Shown here piece after piece: positions 54,273-63,201 of a stretch of 64,000 nt of DNA (its first letter is position 1; every line of letters starts with the position of its first letter). The translations under genes and the position numbers were made by a program. This DNA is from Clostridiales bacterium (GTDB lineage Bacteria > Bacillota > Clostridia > Lachnospirales > Cellulosilyticaceae). Where the stretch lies: positions 11,679-75,678 of the forward strand of contig DYCF01000021.1 in assembly GCA_019418225.1 (NCBI GenBank). The letters run 5' to 3'. The notes under the pieces are model-generated. The model was not told where the DNA came from, did no database searches, and worked only from the letters and a program-made list of their open reading frames with translations.

Positions 54273-54502
54273 GAGTATTGCGAGATAGGTCCGCTAAGCA
54301 CTTGGTGACTGCCATTCTACACTCTACGCAATCTGTGATGCGCTAAGTTCGATAACAAAAGAAACGGTGTGAACTCACTGCGCTGCGCTTCGTTCAAACA
54401 CACACCTAAAACCTCTTTTGTTATCTTCACTAAGAGCATCATCAGATTGCTCCGAAGGTAGCCTGACAGTCACCAAGTACCTAGCTCTATTTCACAATAC
54501 TC
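54273..54502. repeat. 230-bp imperfect palindrome
   Basis: The two ~105-bp arms match at several blocks: GAGTATTG/CAATACTC at the ends, CTTGGTGACTG with CAGTCACCAAG, and GATAACAAAAG with CTTTTGTTATC. The GC-rich tip contains CTGCGCTGCGCTTCG, similar to the tips of hairpins A and B near 11 kb. With the nested terminator it fills the 405-bp gap after the metal sensor gene; no coding sequence is evident. Confidence 0.75.
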
Positions 54503-54551
54503 AATCGGAAAGATAAAAGGAAAAGTTAATTAGTTACTTTTAAAATATACA

Positions 54552-54651
54552 AAAAAGCTGTTATGGAACCGCTTTGAAGTGCCCTAATAAGTAGATTTAA
54601 GAATATCACTTATTAGGGCATTTTACTTAGCTAGTTTCATAACAGCTTTTT
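54552..54651. terminator. Nested double hairpin, bidirectional terminator
   Basis: Outer stem AAAAAGCTGTTATG (54552-54565) with CATAACAGCTTTTT (54638-54651). Inner stem TGCCCTAATAAGT (54580-54592) with ACTTATTAGGGCA (54608-54620). Both stems are perfect. Confidence 0.75.
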
Positions 54652-54670
54652 GATATTTATTATTGATGGG

Positions 54671-55459
54671 TTAGTCTATAATGCTATTTTTCTTGCTTTT
54701 TAGTATGGGGTTTTGATAGCGGCCGCGGGTTAGGGTACCTTTGCCGTGTTGGATGGCTGATTTGGGACAGCGGTTGATGCAGGCTAGGCAGTTATCACAG
54801 GTTCCTTGCCAGTTTGGTTTTCCATCTTGCATTTTGATGGCGCTGCTTGGGCATATTTTTTGACAAAGTCCACAAGATATACATGCATCTGTGGCATAAA
54901 AAGCTCCTGTTCCTTTTCCGAAGGTATTAAATAATGAACCTATTATATTCGTTCTAAAAACTCCCATAGAACACGGAATATGGGTATGATCTTCTTGCCT
55001 ATTTGTAATCTTTTCATTAATCCTTATGAGCAGTTCTTCTGCTTTTTCAAAATCTTGCTTTACGATTTCTGGTGAGTCTACATCAATGGCTACGATATAA
55101 TTATTAGGCAATACCATTTCCCAGCTGGAGGATAAGGTCATTTCCTTCTTGTCTAAAGCCTTTTTTATAACTTTCGTTGTATTTCCTGCATTTTCAGCAC
55201 ATACCGCAATGGTGTATATGTATTGCTTATGATAATTTTCAAGCCTCATTTCTTTGATAAACTTTAAAATACGTTCTGGTGGACGCCATGCATGAACAGG
55301 ATAAACAAATCCTACTGTCTCATTATCCTCTAAATGATACAATAAGTTTCCCTCATTTTTCATTTCTTCTGCAATATTAATAACCTTATCATTTTGTACT
55401 GCTGCAATTTTTGTTGCTGCCCAAAGGCTATTACCTGTAGCTGAATAATAGAATATCAC
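54671..55459 (-). CDS. EFR1-family flavodoxin-like/ferredoxin protein
   Basis: 262 residues from a GTG at 55459, which has AAAGGA nine bases upstream and starts the flavodoxin fold exactly at IFYYSATGNSLWAA. Upstream in-frame Met codons look fortuitous. The C-terminus carries two 4Fe-4S clusters (CISCGLCQKICPSSAI and CDNCLACINRCPKSAI). EFrdx-type proteins transfer electrons between FMN and clusters; the partner is unknown. Confidence 0.85.
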   Translation of the reverse strand: MIFYYSATGNSLWAATKIAAVQNDKVINIAEEMKNEGNLLYHLEDNETVGFVYPVHAWRPPERILKFIKEMRLENYHKQYIYTIAVCAENAGNTTKVIKKALDKKEMTLSSSWEMVLPNNYIVAIDVDSPEIVKQDFEKAEELLIRINEKITNRQEDHTHIPCSMGVFRTNIIGSLFNTFGKGTGAFYATDACISCGLCQKICPSSAIKMQDGKPNWQGTCDNCLACINRCPKSAIQHGKGTLTRGRYQNPILKSKKNSIID

Positions 55460-55621
55460 TCTAAACCATCCTTTCTGACTGCTGCTTTTACTCATCCTTT
55501 TATCTTTATTACACCCTAAGTGATTTAATTCATACCTACTCCCCAAATAAATAACTCTTATCTAGCCTTTAAATTCTCACCAATAAACTTATCTATTTTA
55601 TGGCTTAACATCCCCTTAACG

Positions 55622-55661
55622 CAAAAATCCTAAAACATCTTCATGCTTATTCTTTAGGATT
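55622..55661 (-). terminator. Terminator of the stalk-domain protein gene
   Basis: AATCCTAAA pairs with TTTAGGATT; a TTTTTG tract follows on the minus strand. Confidence 0.7.
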
Positions 55662-55684
55662 AGCTATTTCTATTATGTATCTTA

Positions 55685-56806
55685 TTACTTTCCAATACTA
55701 TAAGTAATTGTCTTATCTTGCTTTTCTACGGCATCATAATATTTAAATACTAATGCCTTATCAGTCTCCCATACTAACTTAATATTATCTTGTGCTGTTA
55801 GTTTCATATCATCCATATACACATAGTATTTAGCTTCTTTTTCTTCTTCTGTGGATTCTGGTATAAAATCTAATATGCGTGTTACTTTTCCACTTACTAA
55901 ATCAATCACATGAATTGTATTTTCATATCTTCCTACAATATAATTCTCACCATAGCTAATTGGCGCAAAACCTTCCCCACCTAATTTTTCTTTTAGATTA
56001 TAGCTTTTAATAAGCATCCCTGTTAGATCATCATAGATTTTAAACTCAGTACCTGTACTGATAGCCACTTGATTTTCTTTAAGAAGTATTCCTGCTTTAG
56101 GTAATACACTTGGTTCCTCTATAAACCTGTCAATAACCTTGCCATCTTTAATATAAAAGATAGTCGCAGCTGTATTGGTAAGTGCCCCCTGAATAAGATA
56201 GTCTGCTGAAACGATTTCACTCCCAACTTTCGTTCTCATTAAACTTACGCCTTCCCAATCCACGCATAATCCCTCATAAGTTTCTACATCCCCAACTGCC
56301 TTCTTTCCATTTTGTGTTCTTACCATCAGCTTTTTAGCCTTTTTATCTACTGTATACTTACCTTCTAAGTTTACTTTACTCTCCTTATCATTCCACTGAA
56401 CGCCTAGTTCCATAGCTTCACCTACAAATCGGAGAGGGACATAGGTAACGCCATGAATACTTTGAGGGGCTGTTTCTATAGTAATTGCTTCTCCATTTAC
56501 TACAGCGCTTTTACTGCCTAACTGTAATATTACTTTATAACTGCCATCCACAATTTCTATTTTCCCCGTAGCCTTTTCCCAATTCACCTCATATCCTAAC
56601 TGCTGAGAAATGTCACGCAGCGGCAGCATTATTCTTTGCTCTACCATCTTTGGCTCATTACTTAATTCCAATGCCATATTGTTATAAGTAACCTCCACTG
56701 TCCTTGCAGCCATAACCTCATTCCACTGCAATGCATTTAACAACAGTCCCCCTGCTATAAAACCTCCAAAAAACTTTATTATTCTGCTCTTATTAATACT
56801 TCCCAT
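55685..56806 (-). CDS. Secreted protein with copper amine oxidase N-terminal (stalk) domain
   Basis: 373 residues with an N-terminal hydrophobic signal ending near MAA. The CuAO_N1 stalk repeat follows (VEQRIMLPLRDISQQLGYEVNW and GVTYVPLRFVGEAMELGVQW), a pair of short beta-hairpin units. No oxidase domain is present. The remaining residues are predicted beta-rich, possibly a beta-propeller-like domain. Such stalk domains occur in many secreted Firmicute proteins; function unknown. Confidence 0.78.
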   Translation of the reverse strand: MGSINKSRIIKFFGGFIAGGLLLNALQWNEVMAARTVEVTYNNMALELSNEPKMVEQRIMLPLRDISQQLGYEVNWEKATGKIEIVDGSYKVILQLGSKSAVVNGEAITIETAPQSIHGVTYVPLRFVGEAMELGVQWNDKESKVNLEGKYTVDKKAKKLMVRTQNGKKAVGDVETYEGLCVDWEGVSLMRTKVGSEIVSADYLIQGALTNTAATIFYIKDGKVIDRFIEEPSVLPKAGILLKENQVAISTGTEFKIYDDLTGMLIKSYNLKEKLGGEGFAPISYGENYIVGRYENTIHVIDLVSGKVTRILDFIPESTEEEKEAKYYVYMDDMKLTAQDNIKLVWETDKALVFKYYDAVEKQDKTITYSIGK

Positions 56807-56849
56807 AATACTATTTCTTCTCCTGTTCTATATAATCTACTTTATAATA

Positions 56850-57389
56850 TTATTTTTTAATTTTCTTAGCTAAGATAAAGTAATGCTTACTATTTTGCTT
56901 TTGTCCATTAAAGTAACAGTCATCCGTATGACGTATCCTTTCTATCTCAAAGTTATGAAATAGTTCTAGAATATCGTCTAAGTCCACATAAAAATGAGGA
57001 ACACCCTTTTCTGATCCCTCTTCTGTTTTAACAACAGTATTTTCATCTAACTTAGGATAGCCTGCCCCTTTAAAAGACCAAGTCTCCTTAGAGCATAGCA
57101 TTAAATAAACTTCTCCGCCAGGCTTTAATACTCTATTTATTTCCTCTAAAATCTTGCGCATGCCCTTTGTATCTGTATGGGATACCACATGATAAAAATA
57201 TAAAGCCATACAAAATCCTATAATACTCATACTACTTAAACTACTATAAAAACGAGATGTCCTAATATGTATACCAGCCACTATAAGCCACTGTATAACT
57301 TCTATTATCATAATAATATCTAACTGAATACCCATAAAAGGCCCTATATTAGTTAGTTGGAGCCCAAATGGATAATTTACACTTGCCAT
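56850..57389 (-). pseudogene. Class I SAM-dependent methyltransferase, C-terminal remnant
   Basis: The C-terminal ~115 codons read as a methyltransferase (FYHVVSHTDTKGMRKI, then EINRVLKPGGEVYLML). The preceding ~65 codons lack the GxGxG SAM motif and look like out-of-frame DNA (IDIIMIIEVIQW...), so the gene has lost its N-terminal half. It lies directly after the decayed sigma factor segment, suggesting a deletion that joined two genes. Confidence 0.6.
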
Positions 57390-57490
57390 TCTATCGCTCT
57401 AAAGATTGATACGCTCTAAAAAAAGTCTCCTGCATTAACTCCTCTGCTAAATGTTCATTATGGCATCTAGCTAACAAAAATCCTCTAAAT
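57362..57490 (-). pseudogene. ECF sigma factor fragment (region 2)
   Basis: Reading the minus strand from about 57490 gives FLLARCHNEHLAEELMQE, then TFFRAYQSLER, a stop codon (57387-57389) where Phe is expected, then NGKCKLSIW. That is sigma-70 region 2 of an ECF factor with an in-frame stop and a further disruption after it. No region 4 follows. It has decayed and cannot make a working sigma factor. Confidence 0.65.
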
Positions 57491-57499
57491 TTTAAACAT

Positions 57500-57540
57500 A
57501 AAAATAACCTTTGAGGCTTACTTCCTCAAAGGTTATTTTT
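57500..57540 (-). terminator. Terminator of the cellulase gene
   Basis: Perfect 17-bp stem AAAAATAACCTTTGAGG/CCTCAAAGGTTATTTTT with a 7-nt loop. Confidence 0.85.
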
Positions 57541-57549
57541 ATCTGCATA

Positions 57550-59286
57550 TTAATTTTCCACTTTAACGCCATTATAATATACTTCATATCCATTATCTAC
57601 AAAGTTGCTATAGCTAGACCAGTCAGCTTGTGCAAAACGCATGCCTAAATTTAAGCTGCCTGTCCCTGTTGTAAGCTGCTCGCTTGTATCAAATGTAATT
57701 TCAAGGTAATCATCATAAAATGTTCCTTTTACGTCTGATGTTAAACTCGTATAATATGGTGCTACATTTAATTGTAAACCTGCATTATCGCACCAGAAGT
57801 TTTGATCTTTATTGCCATCTTTACTATAGTAGTAACGAATAGCTAATTTAGATAATTCCACTGGGTTACTTCCTGTTGAAGTAATTGTACATGTTTGATT
57901 AATAGAATTTCCTACAGTCGTTGTAATTTCAACTGAAGGCATCACTTCGGTTGAGTCTACTGGGGGATCTACTGGATCTACCGGCGGATTCACAGGTGGG
58001 TCCACTGGATCTACTGGTGGATTTACTGGTGGGTCTACTGGATCTGTAGGGTCTACTGGTGTGGTACTGCCTTTGATACTTGTCATAATAGCTTCAACAA
58101 TAGGTTGATTAACAATTTGATATGTTCTTCTATCAATTAAGCATGAGCCGCCTGGGCCTTGTGCACCGATATCCCAATAAACTGGGATGGCACCATATTT
58201 CTTACATGTCATAGAAACCATCTTCGCAAAGTATGCACGATATGTATTATTGTCCACATCCTTATCTGACTTATCTGTTGCACAGTATTCTCCAATAACC
58301 ACTGGATATCCTTTCTTGACAAAAGCTTCATTCATCATTTCAAGTTGTGAATCCAGATAATCTTCTTGACCCCAAGATGATTTTTTAGATTCATCTGTAG
58401 CAATAGAACCCCATTGCGTAATCCAGCTAGAATTATCTAAGGTAAATTCATAAGGTGAATAGTAATGGGCAGATATCATGATTCTCTGCTCATCACTTGG
58501 AATATCATCTGAACGATAGCTATCTGTTGGTAATTCAAAACCATAATTTCCAGCTGTTTGATCAATGTTTGTATTCCATCCTGGAACAAGTAGCCATCTC
58601 TCTGCATTATTGCCACCTGATTGTCTAATTGTATCTACAAATACTTGATTATAAGCATTTAAGTTTTTATACAAAGAAGTATCTGGATTTGAATAGTTCC
58701 CATCAAAGACTTCATTCATTGATTCAAATATTAAATGTTCATCATAATCTTTGAACATCTCAGCATATTGCTGCCATACCTTTTGGTATTTGTCTTTAAC
58801 TTTTTCTTGATCTTGGTCTGTTACTAAGAGCCATGCCCCATCAATGGTATGATAGCCATCTCCATGAACACCATCTAAAATAACGTATAATCCTGCATTA
58901 TAAGCATAATCTACAACTTCTTTCACTCTATTAAGCCATGCGGAGTCAATCTTATATTCTGGTGCACTATCTATGGCACTTAATAAAGTAACTGGAATAC
59001 GAACCGTATCAAAACCAGCCGCTTTTACTGCCTCAAAAAGTTCTGGTGTCACTTTAGGATTTCCCCACATTTCTTCATTGGGCCCATATTGACTAAAGGC
59101 TTCCATAGTATTTCCTAAGTTCCACCCTGCTCCCATTTCTTTGATAATCTCATCTTGATTTAACTGATCAAATTCATTTGCTACTTTAGCCTCTGCCGCA
59201 TTTACTGGAAATCCTGTAAGTGTGAGCATAAGTGTTGAAAGCATTAATGCTTGAACCTTGTACCTACTTGATTTAATCTTTGACAT
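57550..59286 (-). CDS. Secreted GH5 endoglucanase with CBM3
   Basis: 578 residues from the ATG at 59284-59286, preceded by GAGGAG; the ATG 24 bases upstream is less likely. A signal peptide ending near VNAAEA leads into the GH5 barrel: acid/base in FESMNEV, nucleophile in VVIGEYCA. A proline-rich linker of PVDPPVNP-type repeats (about 410-450) and a C-terminal CBM3 domain (ISxxGSNPVELSKLAIRYYY) follow. It hydrolyses cellulose and, if GH5_4, xyloglucan. A dockerin is absent, so it acts free. It lies divergent from an AraC gene. Confidence 0.93.
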   Translation of the reverse strand: MSKIKSSRYKVQALMLSTLMLTLTGFPVNAAEAKVANEFDQLNQDEIIKEMGAGWNLGNTMEAFSQYGPNEEMWGNPKVTPELFEAVKAAGFDTVRIPVTLLSAIDSAPEYKIDSAWLNRVKEVVDYAYNAGLYVILDGVHGDGYHTIDGAWLLVTDQDQEKVKDKYQKVWQQYAEMFKDYDEHLIFESMNEVFDGNYSNPDTSLYKNLNAYNQVFVDTIRQSGGNNAERWLLVPGWNTNIDQTAGNYGFELPTDSYRSDDIPSDEQRIMISAHYYSPYEFTLDNSSWITQWGSIATDESKKSSWGQEDYLDSQLEMMNEAFVKKGYPVVIGEYCATDKSDKDVDNNTYRAYFAKMVSMTCKKYGAIPVYWDIGAQGPGGSCLIDRRTYQIVNQPIVEAIMTSIKGSTTPVDPTDPVDPPVNPPVDPVDPPVNPPVDPVDPPVDSTEVMPSVEITTTVGNSINQTCTITSTGSNPVELSKLAIRYYYSKDGNKDQNFWCDNAGLQLNVAPYYTSLTSDVKGTFYDDYLEITFDTSEQLTTGTGSLNLGMRFAQADWSSYSNFVDNGYEVYYNGVKVEN

Positions 59287-59522
59287 CTCTCTAATCTCCT
59301 CTCTCATCATTTTTCCTTAAGCTTAAAATACTTTTATCTTTCACCACCTTCCACCCTTATAGTACAAATCCGTTACATGTGATGCCCTATTTTTATGTCT
59401 TGTGGTCATCTTTGTTGCTTTTTAACTCTTGCTGTATGATACTAATTATAAATAATAAACTTACTAATTTCCTTGACTATCAAGACGGAAATTAGCATAA
59501 AAAAGACATAGGAGAGGGTGCT

Positions 59523-60395
59523 ATGTTTCAAATGGAATTAAATTATTTTACTGTTGATACGTCATTTCCATTTTTTATTCAGTATGGTTTCCACGAAGAA
59601 GATTTATATCTACATAGTCATAAGAATTTCTCAGAACTTGTCATTGTCTTAAATGGCAGTGCTACACATATCGTTAACAATGAAGAATTTTATATTTCAA
59701 AAGGTGATGTTTTTATTATTGGCGCTGACACCGCTCACGGCTATCGTGATGCCCATGATTTTCATATTTGTAACCTCATGTTTCAGCCAGACTTTTTCTT
59801 TTCAAATGATTGTGATATAAAAAAAGCCCCTGGATTTCAAGGACTTTTTGTTATCGAACCCATTCTATCTCAAAAAACAAGCTTTCAAAATAGGCTTAAA
59901 TTAGATATTTACAATTATGAAATGATACAAAAAACAATTAATATGATGATTAAAGAATATACAAGTCAACCTATTGGCTTCAAGACGCTTTTAACAGGTT
60001 CCTTTTATTCACTTGCCGTGCTTCTTTCACGCTTATATTCTAAGTCAGAAAAACACATAGATAACGAAATCATTGGCATGGCAAAATCAATCGCCTACAT
60101 AGAAGCACATTACATGGAAGACTTAACCCTAAATGAGCTAGCTAAAATTGCCAGCTTTTCTCCCAGACATTTTTCTAGAAGATTTTATGAAATAAAGCAA
60201 ACTACACCTATTCAATATATCCAGACACTCAGGCTAGAAAAAGCTTCTTATTATCTAAGAAATACCCAACTTCCTATTTCAGAAGTTGCCGCGCAATGTG
60301 GCTTTTCCGATAGCAATTATTTTTCTAGGAGTTTCAAAAAGCACTATGCCATAACCCCTATTCAATTTCATAAAAAAACTTATTCAAAAACTTAA
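59523..60395 (+). CDS. AraC-family transcriptional regulator with cupin sensor
   Basis: 290 residues: an N-terminal AraC-type cupin (HKNFSELVIVLNGSATHIV, ISKGDVFIIGADTAHGYRD) and a C-terminal HTH pair (LTLNELAKIASFSPRHFSRRF, LPISEVAAQCGFSDSNYFSR). The cupin may bind a sugar. It is divergent from the cellulase gene across a 236-bp gap, so it is the natural candidate regulator of that gene. Confidence 0.9.
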   Translation: MFQMELNYFTVDTSFPFFIQYGFHEEDLYLHSHKNFSELVIVLNGSATHIVNNEEFYISKGDVFIIGADTAHGYRDAHDFHICNLMFQPDFFFSNDCDIKKAPGFQGLFVIEPILSQKTSFQNRLKLDIYNYEMIQKTINMMIKEYTSQPIGFKTLLTGSFYSLAVLLSRLYSKSEKHIDNEIIGMAKSIAYIEAHYMEDLTLNELAKIASFSPRHFSRRFYEIKQTTPIQYIQTLRLEKASYYLRNTQLPISEVAAQCGFSDSNYFSRSFKKHYAITPIQFHKKTYSKT

Positions 60396-60417
60396 ACAAC
60401 TGACTTCTTTACTAAAA

Positions 60418-60906
60418 TCATTTTAAATTCATGAACATAATATATAAATCGGTAAGTTCGCCGCTTTTTAATTTAAATGCTTCTGGAACGACACCTATAA
60501 TATTAAATCCAAGTTTTCTATATAACTTGATAGCAAACTTATTAGTAGCTACAACTGCATTAAACTGAAAACCTTTAAATCCATAGGCCTTTGCCTTACT
60601 AATAGAATCTTTAACAAGTATCCTACCTAGTCCACATCCTCTAAATTTCTTGTCCACAGCATATGTAGCATTGGCAATATGTGCCCCTCGCCCAATCTGA
60701 TTAGGGTGTAATATATAAAATCCGCCCACGATTCCTTGCTCATTCACAACACAGCACACCCTAGTCTGCTTTTGGCACATATCCTTCATTTCATCATAGC
60801 TCAGCGCTTCTTCTCCCATATAATAATCACCGCTCTCTACAACTTCATTCCATATGCTACAAAAAACCTCTACATCCTCTACTTGCCACTCTCTAATTTG
60901 CCACAT
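60418..60906 (-). CDS. GNAT acetyltransferase
   Basis: 162 residues, GNAT fold. The acetyl-CoA loop is RGCGLGRILVKDSISKA (about residue 95), and FNAVVATNKFAIKLYRKLGF follows. Substrate unknown. It lies 44 bases downstream of the DJ-1-like gene on the same strand. Confidence 0.85.
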   Translation of the reverse strand: MWQIREWQVEDVEVFCSIWNEVVESGDYYMGEEALSYDEMKDMCQKQTRVCCVVNEQGIVGGFYILHPNQIGRGAHIANATYAVDKKFRGCGLGRILVKDSISKAKAYGFKGFQFNAVVATNKFAIKLYRKLGFNIIGVVPEAFKLKSGELTDLYIMFMNLK

Positions 60907-60950
60907 ACTCTTCTACCTCTGATTCCTTTGTTTTTTAATAAACCTTTATT

Positions 60951-61529
60951 TTAAAACCCCATAGCATTTTTTACAATAAGCATCTGCTCCGTAGATGTTA
61001 ACTTTTCTAAAAGTTTAAATGCTACGCCCGATGCTGTTTCTGGACAATATGAAGTAATAATATTATCATCCACTACAATAGGCTCATTTACTACATCCAC
61101 ACCAAATTCTCTGAGCTCTGCTTGTTTATATCCATCACTTAAATGATAAGTTGTAGCCTTTCTATTCTCAAGAACACCGCTTTTCCCAACTGGAAGTGCG
61201 CCAACACATATCGTTGCGATTATCTTATTTAGTCTATCAAATTCACGTATAAGCTCTAGAAACTTTTCATCATAAGCCTCCTCATAAAATCCAAACTCCT
61301 CAAAGCCACCGGGAATTGCTAATGCTTGATACTCATCCACATTAATTTCCTCTATCGTTTTATCTACAATAACTGGAATGCCAAATGTACTGATGACTTC
61401 TTTTGTAAAACCACAAGTTACCACTTCAATATCATACCCATAGTCATTTCTTCCCCACCCCATCACATCTACAAAAGGGGCAAATTCCATCGTTTCAAAT
61501 CCCTTTGCTAAAAACAATAATATTTTCAT
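60951..61529 (-). CDS. DJ-1/PfpI family protein
   Basis: 192 residues with the DJ-1 fold: ILLFLAKGFETMEFAPFVD, the AIPGGFEEFGFY loop and the nucleophile Cys in IATICVGALPVG. Related to ThiJ, YajL and protein/nucleotide deglycases or chaperones; cannot be told further. Confidence 0.9.
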   Translation of the reverse strand: MKILLFLAKGFETMEFAPFVDVMGWGRNDYGYDIEVVTCGFTKEVISTFGIPVIVDKTIEEINVDEYQALAIPGGFEEFGFYEEAYDEKFLELIREFDRLNKIIATICVGALPVGKSGVLENRKATTYHLSDGYKQAELREFGVDVVNEPIVVDDNIITSYCPETASGVAFKLLEKLTSTEQMLIVKNAMGF

Positions 61530-61581
61530 AGTATTTTCTCCTATATCTCTAGTATGTTTTATAGTTTGCTGCTATTTTTCT

Positions 61582-62010
61582 TTATGCTATCGTATTAGAT
61601 ATACTTACCCATTCTCCAATAGTCCCTAATTCACTTAATTGTTCAATTGCTTCTTGTTTAATGACATACCATTTATTATGCGTCACATCTCTCAAGCTAT
61701 ATTCTCCAGTTGCCATTTCAAAAGTATTTCCTATATAAATCTCATATTATTCTATAATTTCTCCATTTCTTCCTGTAAAATAAATGCCCTCACTTAAATA
61801 ATAACTGTCTTCCGCATCTATATTGCATAGCCCTCCAAAATCAGAAGGTGCTTCTACTTCTTGCTTCATGACCTCTTTAAGAATTTCATAGCATCTGCTA
61901 ATGCCTAAATCACATTTATTTTCTAAAATTTCACTTCCCAGTGTCATCCAATATTCCTTTTGCATACTGTACAACACATATTCCTTACCCTTTGCCTTTG
62001 GATAATCCAA
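61582..62010 (-). pseudogene. Unknown gene, 5'-truncated and split by a stop codon
   Basis: Read from 62010 the frame gives 87 codons (from YPKAKGKEYVLYSMQKEY) to a TAA at 61747-61749. The same frame then continues (YEIYIGNTFEMATGEYSLRD to ISNTIA) to a second stop at 61582. The 5' end is lost where it meets the repeat at 62011. I do not recognise the family. It looks like a decaying gene rather than two genes. Confidence 0.55.
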
Positions 62011-62050
62011 ATTTACCTACATGTATATTTCAGGTTTTAGTTGGTTTCTC
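62011..62050 (-). repeat. Dispersed structured repeat, half copy 4
   Basis: Minus strand GAGAAACCAACTAAAACC then TGAAATATACATGTAGGTAAAT: the first stem-arm and core of the repeat, with the closing GGTTTCTC arm missing. It lies exactly between the SDR remnant and the 5'-truncated unknown gene. Confidence 0.75.
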
Positions 62051-62061
62051 TATATATCCAG

Positions 62062-62184
62062 CTAAATATTATTATAAACTAAATAATAAAAATATTCATT
62101 ACATATGTGACTCATTTTCTCATACACAGCTCTCCCTAATCCCGTTGAAGAGCCCGTCATTAATACAACCTCACGTTGTTTCAA
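62062..62184 (-). pseudogene. Short-chain dehydrogenase (SDR) N-terminal fragment
   Basis: From a TTG (62182-62184) with AAAGGAG upstream, it reads MKQREVVLMTGSSTGLGRAV, the TGxxxGxG NAD(P)-binding start of an SDR. After about 25 codons homology is lost in AT-rich sequence with a stop at 62062. The gene has been cut at its 3' side beside the repeat half-copy. Confidence 0.65.
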
Positions 62185-62265
62185 TTTTATACATCTCCTT
62201 TGTTTTCTTCTTATGCTTTTATTCAAAGGAGTTATACTTGTAATTATCGCATGACAATTGCAAAC

Positions 62266-62308
62266 AAAAAATAGGAGCATTGCTTTTGCTGCAATGCTCC
62301 TATTTTTG
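62266..62308 (-). terminator. Hairpin, terminator of the ABC-2 operon region
   Basis: Perfect 17-bp stem AAAAATAGGAGCATTGC/GCAATGCTCCTATTTTT with a 7-nt loop, downstream of the exporter genes on the minus strand. Confidence 0.75.
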
Positions 62309-62456
62309 CCTTACAAATAAATTTGTAGTGCCCCTGCCAAGGATAATCATTATATCACATTTACAAATAATGTTGAAGCCGTTCCTCAAAAATATACTTT
62401 TTTACTTGATACGGCTTATACTCACTCTTCTAATAACAGCTACAAATGTATCATTT

Positions 62457-63200
62457 TTATTCCCATTTAAAGCACTTAATTGCAACTATTGAACAAATAG
62501 CAGTTATTATTAACATAATAACTATTGGTATTATTATATTCTCAACAGATTGTCCTAAAATTGCTGATTTTAGTATTTTTATTCCTTGTGTAAGTGGAAA
62601 TACATCTACTATGTTTTTCATTATATTTGGCATAACCTCATATGGTATTGTTGCCCCTGAAAATATAAGCATAGGAAAATATAACACACTTGCTATAACT
62701 CCTGCAATTTTTGAATCTTTTGATATACCACCAACCATAATTCCAATACTAAACATTGAAATCATAACAAGTAGCCATCCCAAAATGAAGTTTAAAATAC
62801 TTCCTTGCATATTAAATTTAAAGAAAAGTTTCGCTACTAAAAATAATGAAATCATCGATACTAAAGAGTATAGAGCATAAATAGTAACTTGTACTAATAA
62901 TATAACTATTGGATCAACAGGTGTTACTTTAAATCGCTTTAAAATATGCTTACTTCTATAATCTGAAACGACTAAAGGTAAGCCCATAACTCCTCCAGCA
63001 CAAATTGCAATAGATGTTATTGCTCCAAATGATTGCTCTAAAAATGTATAATTTGCCCCTTCGAAAGCAGGCTTATTTCCATAAATAACTCCTATTGCTA
63101 CAAGTACAACTATAGGCATACATATAGCAAATATGACCATGTCCATTCCTCTTAATGACAGCTTCAACTCCGTTTTTAACATTGTATTAAATGAGTTCAT
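62457..63200 (-). CDS. ABC-2 type exporter permease
   Basis: 247 residues with six membrane helices, ABC2_membrane family (the IRxx/SDYRSKHILKRFKVTP loop before helix 3 is typical). It follows the ATPase gene by one base, so the two are coupled. Exports an unknown drug, lipid or peptide. Confidence 0.87.
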   Translation of the reverse strand: MNSFNTMLKTELKLSLRGMDMVIFAICMPIVVLVAIGVIYGNKPAFEGANYTFLEQSFGAITSIAICAGGVMGLPLVVSDYRSKHILKRFKVTPVDPIVILLVQVTIYALYSLVSMISLFLVAKLFFKFNMQGSILNFILGWLLVMISMFSIGIMVGGISKDSKIAGVIASVLYFPMLIFSGATIPYEVMPNIMKNIVDVFPLTQGIKILKSAILGQSVENIIIPIVIMLIITAICSIVAIKCFKWE

Positions 63201-63201
63201 A

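Noticed and set aside
54273..54502. Insertion sequence or MITE with target duplication
   Set aside because: No transposase and no convincing flanking direct duplication; the imperfect arms fit an old palindrome better.
61941..62492. Small hydrophobic open frames around 62 kb on the plus strand
   Set aside because: They overlap the SDR remnant, the repeat half-copy and the terminator hairpin and lack ribosome sites.
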